From: Aptenodytes patagonicus
Lineage: Eukaryota > Chordata > Aves > Sphenisciformes > Spheniscidae
Assembly (NCBI RefSeq): GCF_965638725.1
Contig: NC_134951.1
Location: forward strand, 71,075,568 to 71,139,567
Direction: 5' to 3'
Length of the DNA: 64,000 nucleotides
Below the pieces are notes generated by a model, which searched no databases, was not told where the DNA came from, and worked only from the letters and a program-made list of their open reading frames with translations. Made by a program: the position numbers and the translations under genes. How positions within the stretch are numbered: the first letter of the stretch is position 1; the number at the start of each line of letters is the position of its first letter. This document shows positions 11,601-25,341 of this stretch, one piece after another.

Positions 11601-14600
11601 TGAGGTCAAAGGAAACTGCAGTTTTCCCTCCCTTTACAGTCTAAGAAGGAAAAAAATATACACCAGTATCCACAAAGATAGCAAGATACTTTAAAAAATG
11701 CGAGGCCACGAACTTGCATTTTGTTCTGAGGGATCAAACCACAACTGGTTCCGCACAAGCTGATAGCAGATGATCCCATCAGCTATTAAATGGTGACTGT
11801 GGGAGTAACCTTCAAGGTTACTGCTGAACACTATACTACAAAACTGGCACATTCTGTAATACAGTCACTACATTACAGGCTAAATACTATAGAGCTAGAA
11901 GCTGGCAAGATGACACATTTTGTTGTTTATTTAGACCAAACTATAAAGTAACATAAATTATTAAATAATCCTATCCAAAAGGAAAGAAAATTATTTTTAA
12001 AAAATTAACTACTCAATTCCTAAAAGGCTGAAGTACATAGAGAAAATACATACAAGAAAAGATAACTGGTTTAGAGGTAAAAGGATTTTTTTCCCATTTA
12101 AAAAAGCCAATTCCATAGGGAGAAAATGTAATTTTGACCTGAATAAGTACTGGTTTTCCTCTTCTTTCAGTCATCTCTTCTAATTATCTTTGCATTATTC
12201 ACCTTCCATTGTGGTATATGTCACTGAGGTTAACACCTTTCTTTCCTATTATGCAACAATACAAAATTCATTTGGAGGACGATTCTAAACAAATACCAAT
12301 AAGCTAACCAGTGGCTGTAAAAATGTTCTTCACCCCTAGAAAAATGAAGGAAGAGTGGAGAGAAAAAAAAAGTTAGAAGATGCTTGATTTTTGTTCTGTT
12401 TGTTCTTAAATGGTTTTCTCTCCACAATGTTTGTCCTTGGGTAATTCTAGAAGCTCTTCAGGGACAGCTGCATGGCCTGGGCAAGACAGTCAGTCTTGCT
12501 AATCAGAGATGTAAAGATATCGTAACCCCAGCATAGCTGCACAGAAACAGATATGTAGCAAAGGTGTAACGCCGGGCACTGTGATAACTGCCAGCCCATT
12601 AATACAGACACTGTAATGTTAGTTATATGCACCTATATACCGTTAAGCAAATAAAACTGACAGAAAATGTATTTGTTGGCATATTGAGAGAAGCAAAGCT
12701 TGTATTAGCGGCTGTTCAGCAGACATTCATTGTGAATACTGACATAAGTTATTTCAATGCAATACTCCGACAAACTTACAACCATCTCCTCCACCAAATT
12801 ACACTCTCAGAAAAGTGAAAATAAAAAATAGTAGTAGCTGATCGGCATTTCTGATGTGCTGAATGACCCTCCTGGGTTCTTGTAATAGGGAAGAAGGCAA
12901 TATATGTATGCTGTATATATTTTTTAAAGTGCAAAATCTTTTTTCATGTATAGTTGTCTTCTATGAAAAATAAGGGAAATATTTGTATTATTTCTAGAAC
13001 TATTATATATACTCCACTTTCAATGCTCGATGCTACACCATCAGACTAAATGGGAGTTGAATTAAAAAATACAGAAGAACAAGCAAGAAACAAATTTTAA
13101 AATGCCTTCAGGAAAAATATTTTCAAGAAAAACACCAAGGGTCCTTAAGCAAACTGTTAGAAGCTATTAATTGTGAGCTGCCAAGTTTATACACATTCTC
13201 CAAAAGGTGGAGGCCTGAAGACATGAAATACAGTAAATTGTTAAAAACCCTGCCTATGGAGGAAGTGAGGTAAACAGTTATGCTGTTCACAGGGAAAAGA
13301 AGTTAGAAAAGATAAAAGCACTGCAGAACAGACTCAGCCCCAAAACTAAGGATATTTGGGCTAAACAGAACCTACCAAAACATGCAAGAAAGAGAATACC
13401 TAACTTAGGTGTGGTTTTTTGTTTGGTTTTGGTTTGTTTTTTTAAACACTTTCTTTAGCAACTATATACTTTAGGTGAATAAATATTATATCCACTTGTG
13501 GAAGAACTCCTGCAAGTCCCTTGAATCAGTTATTGGTCAAACACGCTCATGGGAAATTTCTGAATCAAATAATGCTAGATCTGTTATGCTTATATGGCAG
13601 GGAAGCAAGCCAGAAAAATAATCGAAGGCTAGACTTCACAATACAAAGCATTCAGCTGCAAGACAAATAGAAGATATTTCTGCTCCCACAGCCCTCATCA
13701 CTTCTTTCTCAACCCCTAGCACGGCACACCATGCCCCTCACTTAAGCCAGGATGATCATTCAAGGTGCTACACTCGAACTACGTCAGAAAAACGATCCAA
13801 TTAAAAATTTTAGAAATGAAGATTCACAACAGCTTAACCAATATAAATCTGGTTTGCTAGATTCATCTGCACACTGAGCTTCCCTTGTGACAAGCCATAC
13901 CCTTCCAGCCTCTCCTAACACAAGCGCCAGCACTCTTCCAATCGTGCAGTTCAGGAAGCTGATCTTGCCTAAAACTTGCCCTCCAAAAAAAGCAATCGAT
14001 TTTAAGGGAGCTTCCCCTAGTGAACCCACCATGCAAGTGCAGCAGCACTATTGCCAATGTAAGAAAGGGGGTGGGAGGTATGGCACCACAGCAGCCTAGA
14101 TTTCAATCAGTTTGAACTGTGCTCAAAAGCTTTTTCCTTTTTGTTTTAAGTTGAATCAATCCCTGACACAGTCCCAGTGTGGTCTGTTGCTGCACTGGCA
14201 AAAATGGAGAAGGTGGAACTGTACCGCACAAGTGAGAAACAGAAGGGAGAAGTACTTGCAACTAGTATTGCCACTTGAAGGCTTTTGATGACAAATTTTG
14301 GGCACAGAGTACTTTTGAACTCCAGGGTTTGCCCTCAGAAGGGAGGGAAGCAAAGTCTGTCTCTTGAGGATGAATTCAAGATGGCTACCACAATGTCCTG
14401 GAGCCAAGGCTACCCATCAGCCATGAAAATATGCCTCATTTTCAAATAAATTTAAGTGGGCTGAAATACTTCAGACAGACGTTGAAAGACCTGTTGCAGA
14501 AAAGAAAAATGTACAAATAGCATGTATTAGCCTTTTAAACAAGTTGGAGATTTACACCACTGAAACAAGCATTCAGAATCTTTAGAGATTAAAAGAAATG

Positions 14601-17600
14601 TGAAGCGTGACCAAGAAATTCCCTTCACTTACAAGTGTGAATCTTCTCTCTCAAGAAAGGGCTGCAATCCTCCCAGCACAGAGAACACTTACATAATGTG
14701 TACTTCAGGGGACATTTACTTAAAAAGTGGTAACAACTGTGTCTCGTTAATGACATTCAAAGATCTTCAAGGGAGGGAGTCCCAGGTCTTACCATCTCTT
14801 CTATTGAACTGACTGCGCTGACCTTGCCTGTAATTACAGAGCAATTTCTCTCCCATAGGAATGTTCTGCAGCCTGCAAACATCCCTCGAGCCTGCAGCAG
14901 TTCCAGCTAGTTCCTAATTACCTCCAATATCTGCCCACAGGCTCTTTGAATACTTTCTTATGAACATACATTGAAGTTCTGATATCCTCCTCCAAAATCC
15001 CAATACAACTTTGTATGCAACACTGGAAATAAAAAATAAAATAAAAAATAAAATAAAAAATAGGAGGGGGCAGACGAAGGGACAAAATAACAGAAGCCAC
15101 CAGTTTTTAAAATTCAGAAGAGCCCCATAAACAAGAATTATTTCTGTTGGACAGCAAGACATTTTTCATTTCAGTCAGAAATCTGATAATCTCTGTGGAG
15201 CAGTTTGAGTGCGGCATGTTGCAGCAGGGAAGGACGCTGCGTCAGCCTGCGGGGGGGGAGCTCCTGGTGATGCCTGCAAGCTGCATCACAGGTGTGAAGT
15301 GGATTGTGGGTATGAGCTTCCCACTGCGCAGCCCTTTGCTCACCACAGGCTGCACTAGAGCTGTGAAGCAAGGCACTTCTCACACTGGAGACCTTCAATG
15401 AGTTGGGTATTTTATTATTTTTTTTTTAATACAAAAAGACAAGAGTTGCAGTTTTCAAAGAACGTGGGTTTCTCGGTCTTTGGCATCAAGAACTTAACTC
15501 TAGTCCTGACTGTCCCTCAAATGTGCCGTAACTGAAGATTTTGGTCTGTGTTGGAGGACTTGCACCACCTCACAACCACTGCTCAGAGGTCTAGATGGAG
15601 AGAAGGGATACTCCTGCCCTCACATAAGAGAGAGGCAAAGCTAAAGAACAGATTCATCTCCTCCCCATACCTGTCCCCTTTTGCTTCAAGCTCCATGTTT
15701 CTTCCTCGAGGTTCTGCAAGGTTGTGCCAAGGTCTCTGGGTTAAAAGAATATAGTATCACAAAGACAGACAGACTCAAAGAGTGGTTGCCTCAGAGCAAC
15801 CTTGACAAGTGACAGTCACTGAAGAGGCCTTTATAAGAGTTGGGACCTTTAAATGAATGCTTGCAGCAAAGCAAAGACTTCTGTACAGAAGTGAGTTGTT
15901 TCACTAGCAAGACTCAGAGGGCATGAGATTAGCTGCATACATTATGTGCTCAGTTAAGTGAATGATGTTTTTGAGCTGCTCTGTCTGCATTAATGTGCCA
16001 AGTGTTAACTGGTCACCTGTACAGACAGAGGCAAGGAGGCCAGCAAGAAGCAGGCATCCTCTATGCACAGTCATACTCTGGTGGGAAAGCTGAGGCCAGG
16101 AAGGCAGATCTGCACCTAGGTAAACTAGCACAGCAGTCTTGTGTCTAATTATTTTTACTTTGTAGAGGTCTTCACAATTATGATTCTCTCATCCTGGCCA
16201 GATGCTCCTGCTAGACAAATGAAAGATTTAGGTACATAAAATATAAAATTTTGAAATGGGGATAAAAAACAGCACTATGCTGTAGTCGCAAACAGCTCTA
16301 TCATCCTTCTTGCATGACAGCATGACACTGCAACCTTTCTAGTAAGAAGTCCATAATAGGTAAAAATTGCTGATTACAGAAGTATTCAGTGGAAGGACAG
16401 CTATCGAGGACTGTGTCTTCTATTTTCTTAAATATGATACAGAAATACGTGTTAAAATAATCACAGATGAAAATGAATTAATAGAAAAAGATTTTCACAA
16501 ACTCTGGAAAAATATATTCAAGGAGCAACATCAGTTATTTTAAGTAAGAATTCCGAACATTTCACTTTAATGTTGTCAATATAAAAAAGAGACTACTCAA
16601 ATTTTGTTTATAAAATTCATTTCTATAATTAACTAAAAATTTAGTTGAGATGCCAGTTCTTCCCATTCAGCTTTGTCAATCTGCAAAGAGTAAGCCTTTG
16701 AAAGGTATACTTTTCAATATAAAATTTATTCATTTTATATTGTATTGATATATCTATTTCTTAACATGGTAACATCCCAAGATAGCCAGACTTCGTGTAA
16801 TTCATTTAACTCTGTACTACCAGATAGTGCTTGCTTCTAACTATAATCTCTACAAACTTATGGAAAATGCTCTTCTGTTGAACAAACATTCAGGTTTCAC
16901 CAAGAAAGTAAAAAAATGCTGTAAATTTCTGGGGGTTTTTAAGTAAAAGTAATATTCTCACTACTTCCCAGCCAGTCCTGTAACTGATTTTATTTCATTT
17001 TTTTTCCCCAGGAAGTTACAGAAATGCAGTAACTATCAAACTTCTTGGACCCAGTTATTTCTCTTCCTCAACACAAAACTCTCAATGCCTTTCAGCATCT
17101 TTACCTAACCTATGCTTACGAGATTTTTTTGGTAAAGCTTAGTTTCAGAATCTACAAAGCATGAAAATCAAAAGGGAAGATTCATCGTTGCAGTTAAATC
17201 TATACCTTTTAGATAAATATTCACACAGAGCTAATGCGTTCACATACACACAAAGCTAAAGCTACCCACAACTAAACAGGAGAAAAAAAACAATACTGGA
17301 GTTCTTTGTTTGGATTTTCATCTTTCCCATTGCCAAGTTTCACCTTACTGCCTTTCCCAAGAAGCACAATGATCTTCAGATGAAGATGGTAGAATTTTCA
17401 AAAAGGCCAGAGAAAAGACTGACTCAACTGAAGAATGTCAGCTTCATACATTTTCTACTTCATTTTGAAAACTTGGATTTGGGAAAGTAATATGATTGCA
17501 TTTAGTAGACAATGTGCTACTTAGCAGGCTGCTTCTGCTAAATCTGACAAATATAGGTCATACTCCTGCACTCATGCTTTGCTCATGCAAAGGTTGCCTT

Positions 17601-18878
17601 TTTTTTAACATGACTGTAAATTCCTTAGGATTCCATCATGCTTGCAGATTCTAGCCAAAAGTAACAATAAGAAGATAAAAGCAATCTGAGGTAATTTCAT
17701 AAACAATATAATTTTGACCTGAAATTTTAAAGCCATCTTACATACAGTCGGTTTTTTTCCTTCTATGCCTAGAATTACTATCTATTTAGACAAACTTGGT
17801 TTAGTACAATCATTTTTTTATTAAATGAGTACTTCACAAAGTATCTCCAGAGCTGTATAAAAGCCTAATATTTACTATATTAAGTGCTATTTCTGTATGT
17901 CTATGTGAAGAGGTGAAAAAGCAGAACAATCAGAGAAAAAAAAAACAAAAACCTGGTAACATATAATCCACCCTGATCATTCTCTCTATAAAACTCAACA
18001 GCTGTACTGAAGGTTCCTCTTCTGTTTTGAAAAATTCTGCTTGCAAACTGGCCAAGGAAAATTCTGCTGCTTTTTCTGGTAAGCAGCTTGGCAAGGTAAC
18101 ATCATAATCTTGGAGTGTCAGTGGTCCCCTTGAACTTACAAAATCTTTTAAAACAAATTACATGAAAACATCTTTTTCAGGATTTCAATTCTATAGTTAA
18201 GAGGATCAGTATATTCCAGTTTCTTTTTAGATTCAAGTAACATAAGACAGTATACTACTTCAGTATCTAATGCTGTCATGACACCTCAATACTTTCTCCA
18301 TTAACTATGTATGATGCACAGACCATAGGATAACAGGAGGTTACTAGGAGAAAACTATATGCTTTCTTGTTATCTATACTAGCTAGATTGCGATGAAATC
18401 AACACTTCAGCATCTGCTTGAAACACCCATTACATTTGATCTGTAGTAGACAGATGCACAAAAAAACATTACTTAGACAAAAAAGTAAAATATACAGTAT
18501 TTCACAAAGCTGATACAAAGCTTCTGGAATTAAGTAACTCAAGAATGACATTTTATGAAAATTCTACCGTAATAACTAAAATAATATATTACTTTTCACT
18601 TACTGTTCTACTGAATGACAGCATGAAAGAAAGACAGCTGATGAACAAACAAATTACAATGTCAGAATACAAAAATTCTATTCCTAACTAGTAAAAAAAT
18701 GAAAAACCTAAATTAAATATGGGAAAATCTAGTTACTAAGTGATTCTAAAACCTCAGATAATACCTGATACAGATGCTGACTTCACTGGATCGTCAACCT
18801 ACCAACTCTGTATTGGGCTGGTTGATTAAAATGATGTAAGATATAGAACAAAAAAAGAAGAATCTGTTATACTTCATA
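8663..18878 (-). other. TULP4: TULP4 intron 1, no gene seen
   Basis: About 10 kb of AT-rich unique intronic sequence. The only clear low-complexity tract is an AAAAT-type repeat at 15,026-15,062. Open frames are short, lack family motifs and occur at chance level. A short G-run (15,250-15,258) is present. I see no exon, RNA gene or recognisable transposon. Confidence 0.6.
15026..15062. repeat. (AAAAT/AAAAAT)n microsatellite
   Basis: Tandem AAATAAAAAATAAAATAAA units over about 37 bp in TULP4 intron 1. No neighbouring CR1 or SINE body explains it. Confidence 0.9.
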
Positions 18879-19084
18879 TAGAATCATAGAATCATTAAAG
18901 GTTGGAAGAGACCTCTAAGATCATCGAGTCCAACCGTCAACCCAACACCACCATGCCCACTAAACCATGTCCCTAAGCGCCTCATCTACACATCTTTTAA
19001 ATACTTCCAGGGATGGTGACTCAACCACTTCCCTGGGCAGCCTGTTCCAATGTTTAACCACTCTTTCAGTACAGAAATTTTCTT
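18879..19084 (-). mobile_element. 5'-truncated CR1 LINE, 3' end
   Basis: A minus-strand CR1 3' end starting TAGAATCATAGAATCATTAAA and extending through AGGTTGGAAGAGACCTCTAAG to about 19,084. It is close to the reverse complement of 8,295-8,497, so it is the same or a sister subfamily as the full-length copy. About 205 bp long. In orientation it is sense relative to TULP4. Confidence 0.93.
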
Positions 19085-22000
19085 TAAATAATAAATCCAA
19101 AGATTATGTGTTCACCTGAAATCAGCCTATTTCTTTGTAAAAAGATATAAAACAAGACATTACACCTAAATATCCTGTCTTGCTTATAACCGTAGACCAT
19201 CATAGCAACAGCCATATTACTGCCACTGCTATTTCTCCTTGTCTCCATATTGTAATGTATTTCCCTCATATAAGGGGCTGTGTAATGCTTGTGCCACTGG
19301 TCAAAGCAGAATATGGAAAGGCTGCTAGGATTATCTGGGAGAAGAAGGATGAGTAACCAACTCATAATGTTCCCAGGATGAACACTTCAGTGCATTAATA
19401 CATCTGCAAAGCCATAAGAGAGAATAAGGAAATGGCATACACTGTTCCAAACATGTTAAATATACCTTTAAATAACTGTAACATGGACAGTGAATGGATA
19501 AATGTTCCACCACAATCTTGAAAAAAGCAAACCCCCAAAGACGATTATCATATAGGAACAAATAATTTTACAAATTAATGCACCTGACAGATTTGTAGTT
19601 TGACTGTCAGAGTTATATCTTCCAAATATTCCCCACATTGTCATTCCTACAGTAATCCATCCAAAATCTATCACTAAAAATGGGAGTAAACAACATTTTA
19701 CTGATGGATAACCACAAAACCCATCAAACAAATATTCCATCCTTTCCTGTCCATCCCTACTGCACACAAAGTCCTTAAGCAAGTAAAACCCAAAAGATCC
19801 CACACGTACGTGGCATTTAAGGGGACTGCTAACAAAACTAAATTTTCTTCCCCTTGCTCTCAGGAATGATCAAAGTATAGAACTAGGGCTAGGAGCTCTC
19901 TGAAACTTCTTTCCTGTTTCCATCCATGTAGATATAGATATTCTACCCTCAATATTCCAAGACAGCTATGAATTGTCTGCAATGCCTACCTATCTGGTCC
20001 ATTTAATTATCTTGCATATATTAAATTTTTTTGTTATTTCTACTGGATAACAAGTAGGTAGGAGACAGTATTAACAAGATTCATGGATTTTTTTTCTCCT
20101 TTAAGGGCAAAATATCAATAAAATGATAATACCATATCCAATCTATCAGATTTCTTTTTAGCTGCTTCACTACAGTTAGCATCTGAAGCAAAGTATTTTC
20201 CGAAGTCTTGCAACTGATGTAAGCAAAAAAGGCTGGAGAGCTCATACTATCACCTCATGTCTTAAGTTGAATGCTATGAAAGCTTGAGAAGTTAAAGCTC
20301 ACATCCAGAAAATACGTTAAATTGATATTTCAGTTGACTGAAACCAGTAACGTGGCTTTTTATAAATGTAACTCACAAGCTTTAGTTTGCACTTCTATGT
20401 TTACTAATTTTCATTTCAGATGAAGAAATCCATCTCACAGAGAGCACTATGAACAGTAAAATAAAGCAAGACACTGCTAGATTCTAGGCAGACATGCTAG
20501 AGCAATGCAGAGCTGCAGGGATCTGATTACAGACTATCTTCTGCTGGGCAGTCTGTCTCCCACTGGGATGGGGAGCACATACACTGGGATGTTCTAAAAT
20601 AAAATGGTTTCTTATGCAGAGCCTTACAGATGTCACAGGATTATTCCCTCTCAATGCTCCAACATTTTAATTTAACAAAATTTTTAAGCAGAGCATAGCA
20701 AGGCACTTACAGTTTCGTAACATTCCCCCATGCAGTGTGTTCTGTGATTCTTGGATCTGTTGCTCTCCTTGCAAGAGCCAAAAGCCAAGTACAAAGCAAC
20801 GACTACGGCTTGACAGTGAATGCCCTTTATTGCTGCTTCTCAGAACTGTACCCAGATCGGCCAGAGCTCTAACAGACTAAAAGCAAACACAGCCCATCTT
20901 CTGGAAGGCCACATGCAGTTGCAAAGAAAATCAGGATACACGCAGGTCACCTGCTCTGTTCAACATTTGTTGTTTCATTTGCTCTGAAGCAGAGCTACAA
21001 ATAACTGATGCCTTACCAATTTTCAAAAGAAGCTTCTATAATTACATTGGTATGCCCTATGGAAACACTACTGGGTTTCTCATAGCAACCTTCAATGATT
21101 CAAACAGCTAGCCCTGCTCTTCCCACAAAATTATTAATGCTAAGAGACCTTCATCATTCTTCAACAGAAAAGCTGATACGTGACTGGCAAAATTACCATT
21201 GTCAATGGTAATCCAATGGCTTTATGACACCTTATCTCTTGAGAAATAAAGTTTTATGGCAAAAGTAGTAAGTACATTCAGTATACAGCAAGGCAGGATT
21301 GCTTCTGTAAGATCTTTCCCACCACTTATGATGCCTTGAACACACACATTACAAAGTCTTTTTAGCAGCCCTGTAAGATAGGTAAGCATCATTTCTGTTG
21401 TAACAGATGAGGAAGCTAAAGGTATAGGCCTGCAAGACAAGCAAACTGTTCAAAGCAGCCTATGCCATAGAAAGACTTCTTAATCTCCACCACCCCTATG
21501 ACCTACTCCAATTTGCCTTCCTAGATCTGGTTGGCCCTTGTCCCTCTGTTCACTGCCAGATGCCTGTCTGACATCTCCTTGCAGACTCAGTTTTCTAAAA
21601 CATCAGAAAATAAATATTAAAAAAAGTGAGGAGTATTCTGTGGCCTTAGGGAAGTGGATCAACTCACTGAAGGGTCAGATGCTGAAGTGTTGGAGCTGAA
21701 GCAAAGGAGCAGGCAGGACCCACAAGACCTAGGTGCAGGGAGACCTTTCAGAAACAGAAAGATGTTAGATCGGCTGAGCTGCACCATGGAACTTCCCCAC
21801 GGGACAGAGCTGGAGCATCCTCCTTAATACTGAAGGGAAAGATAGCATCGAAATAAGAAGGAAGAATTTACCATTACTGGCTTCCAGTCTGTGCTACGAT
21901 CCTGTCACCCATTAAGTGTGGCTTCTCTCATGTTTTCCTGTCCATTTGCATCTTGCTTCAAAACTTACCTGTTTTGGATCCACAGGAAAAGCCATAACCA

Positions 22001-25000
22001 ACATTCTACTTTTTGTTCTCATATTTGAAAATATCCATCAACATTTGGTGAAACACATCTTGTGTCAAAACACTTCTGCAGTTCACTGCAGAAGGATAGA
22101 TACTCAGGCCAAGTTAATTCAAAATGATTTACAGTAACGAAGAACAGTTACTATTTCAATCATCAAGGAAGGAAATTTGATTTAAACATGCAATTTTAAT
22201 TTGACTTTGCATTTTTACTCCTCTTCTGAAAGAAAGCCTGTTACTAGACAGTAACCTTAAACTCATGTTGATTTGCAAGTAAACATAGCTTATACCTCAC
22301 ATTTGATATTTCTTTTTGCTAACTGCAATGCTATAATACATTCACATTTAAGTAATTGCATAATTTAAACACACATTCAGATTGATGATTTGCATATTTG
22401 GTGTTGAAGAATGGTAAATGGTCCTTCTCATTTTCTGGACCAGATGTTCTCCAAACTGCCACATAGGCACCACTGACACACCGTATATGCATATGTAACA
22501 CTGCAAGTACACAAGGTACTCTGAAGAGCTGTAAGACCCACCCTAGAACACGAAGTTACCACTGCCAACAGTCAAACCCAATGTCGCCAATGTTGCTGGG
22601 GATAGCAAAACAAAGTTGCAATATATTAAAGGATTACATTTTAGGATTATCTTCCAAAATCACAACTGTGTGAAGTTAGTTTCAAAGGAAACTAGAATTC
22701 CATTTACACAAATCCAAGTTTTACAAGATGTAGAGAATGTTACTAATAAAATAAAACTACACTAGATGTTTTGGATTGATATGCCTCTAATTAATCATGT
22801 TTTTCATTGAAAACTAAATTTATTTATTTATTTTTTAAATCAAAGGAAGCATTATCTTTAGCTAGTGAACTGAGGTTACTTTCTAGATACTACATCACTA
22901 CATCAGCAGAAATAGTTGATCTCAACATCACATTTCATTTTTACTACATTTTGCAAGAGGAAAACAATCCTTTTCAGTTTCTCCTTTAAAAAAAAAAAAA
23001 TTGACATAAGCTATACTGAAATAAACAATTTTCCATCTATGCCTACTGAAGAAAATCTGTTGCAAGCTGATCTGCCCCTTCAGCAAACTGAATCCAATTA
23101 TTTACCCAGCAATTTCCCTCATCTCAGTGATGTGATGTGATTTAAAACTTCAGCAAAAAATATTTAAGCAATACGTATTCACATTATTTATTAGCGAAGC
23201 TATTTTATTTAAATTTGACACCATATGCTAAAGGCTAAATTTACTGCAATAGACTTAGACAAAAAGTTCCACTTAAAAATAGTATCTTTTTATATCCATT
23301 TTTAGCTACCCTGTAAATGCTTTCTAACATATCGTAGTAAAAAAAGACTTCTGGCTATGGGATTGTCAGAAAGGCTCCTCCTCTGCTACGGACCCATGTC
23401 TGCACTTCCATCACAACACAAAAAAGTCCTGAATCTCAGTTTAAAAGCTGACAATGAAGATAAGACCAAGCTAAAAAGCCGAACTCTAAAGTAAATTGCA
23501 TGAGGTACAGGCACACATTCTCTTCTAATCATTCAGCAGTGGACTGGTGATAATCTCTACCAGGTACAGCAGGAGAAGACATATCAAACTGTCACAGCCA
23601 GACTTCGACACATTTTGTCTGCTAAAGCCCTTTAGACATACTAGTTTTATTTCTTTAAAACTTCAGGAAAAGATAGAGTCTTCATACCTCAAATCTCAAC
23701 ATACACAAGGTTTCAGATGGATGAATATGGCATCAACAATACATATGTCAGGTTCATAATAGAGGAGCTATGCAGAAATTAGTATTTCTACTTCCCCCCC
23801 ATTCAAAGCCATCTGCGTATGCCCACATGAGAAGAAAAATTGTAATGGTTATTTGCCAAACCCTGCAGTGTCATATGGCAGCAGTAGGTCAATCTTTAGA
23901 AGCTGGCTCCAACCTGACCAGTGACTGATCTGCTCCCTTCCAGCTGAGACATCAGGTCACGCAGCTAATGACAGAGCTGGAGGGAATCCCTGTAAGAGGA
24001 AAGCGGAAACACAAGGAGCAAGTTTCCTTCTGGGAAAATGGGGTGAATTAAGGTCATACTGAGAACAGGCAGGTGGTTCACAGGGTAGAAAGAGCACTAG
24101 ATTAACATGTGGAATTCATGCAGTTTTATTTTGAAGCCATGATGCTAAAGCTCTTGGGCAAAAGGCCCGAATCGGACTTCAGGCATGGTATCAATTTCCC
24201 GGACTGAGTAAACAGGCCAACAGCCTGTACGCACATACTACAGAGCGTCATCTGCCATCTCGTACAAGGGATGTTTAATTAGCTTAGTAGGGATACAGGG
24301 TTTGGGGGGAGGGGGGTGGGAGAATCTGTGTCCTTCAGTCTAGCAACAGCATTTGTTAAGACACTTTTACACTCAAAAAAAAAAATTGAAAACAAAACCA
24401 AAGTTATTGAAGCATTTTTTTATTAGCATGCCAATGAAATGCTAAATCATTTGACATGAGAAATGACATGTTCATAAAATCCACTAAGCAAGACAATCCT
24501 GTCTCAATAAATTAGACACTTTAGGTTCACATAGGGAGATAGGAGTGTGTTATTAGAAAAACAATGTACAATCAGCAATTATGCAAAACAGAGATAAAAT
24601 GCTGATGAAAAAATTAAGATGGCAGTGATTCCTTTCTTATTAGTCCCGTAAAGACCCAACTGATAGAAGTGTACAATAGGTGTTTGCCTTAAAAACCAAA
24701 TACAGATTGTAGACTTCTGAGAGGAGTTATCCTCATGCTAGATTCTTTCCAGACACATTTTTGGCTATTACTGTAATCATATCCCATGAGGGGGACTGGG
24801 GGAACAGGACAGGACAAACAAAAATACCTCCTTGACAACCAATATGCCTGTCTCAACCCAAAACCTGTGTATAATACCAATACCTTTGTTTCATTTTTGT
24901 TTCTGTACGACACAAACATGCACCAAAAACCAGCAGTGGAAAGCAGGAAGCAACCTTTCCAGCTGATCAAGGCTCAGGTTCAGCAAAATATGTCTTCATA

Positions 25001-25324
25001 CGCTCAAGCTATGAACACACTATGATACCCTGCTGATTTTGGGTATAACCACAAAGAGCCAGGGCATTTGACTGAAGGATGTTATGATTATACTACACAA
25101 AATCAATTTCTATGATACTAAGGATCTAACAAGCCACCGACAATAAACATTTCTTTTCTAGCTGAGAAAGCAAGCTGCTGTGTGGCAGCATTTTCAGGCT
25201 TTCCACTGACATCATGCTAAGAAAGAGGTAATTGTCCCAAGGCAGATTTAGACTTATCATTAGCATGAGGGAATGTCTTGTTTATAATTAGAATCATCAG
25301 TAAGGATTTCAGAATTTAGAGGAC

Positions 25325-25341
25325 AAAAAAAAAAAAAAAAA
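25325..25341. repeat. A17 homopolymer
   Basis: An uninterrupted run of 17 A in TULP4 intron 1; no retroposed body was recognised upstream of it. Confidence 0.95.
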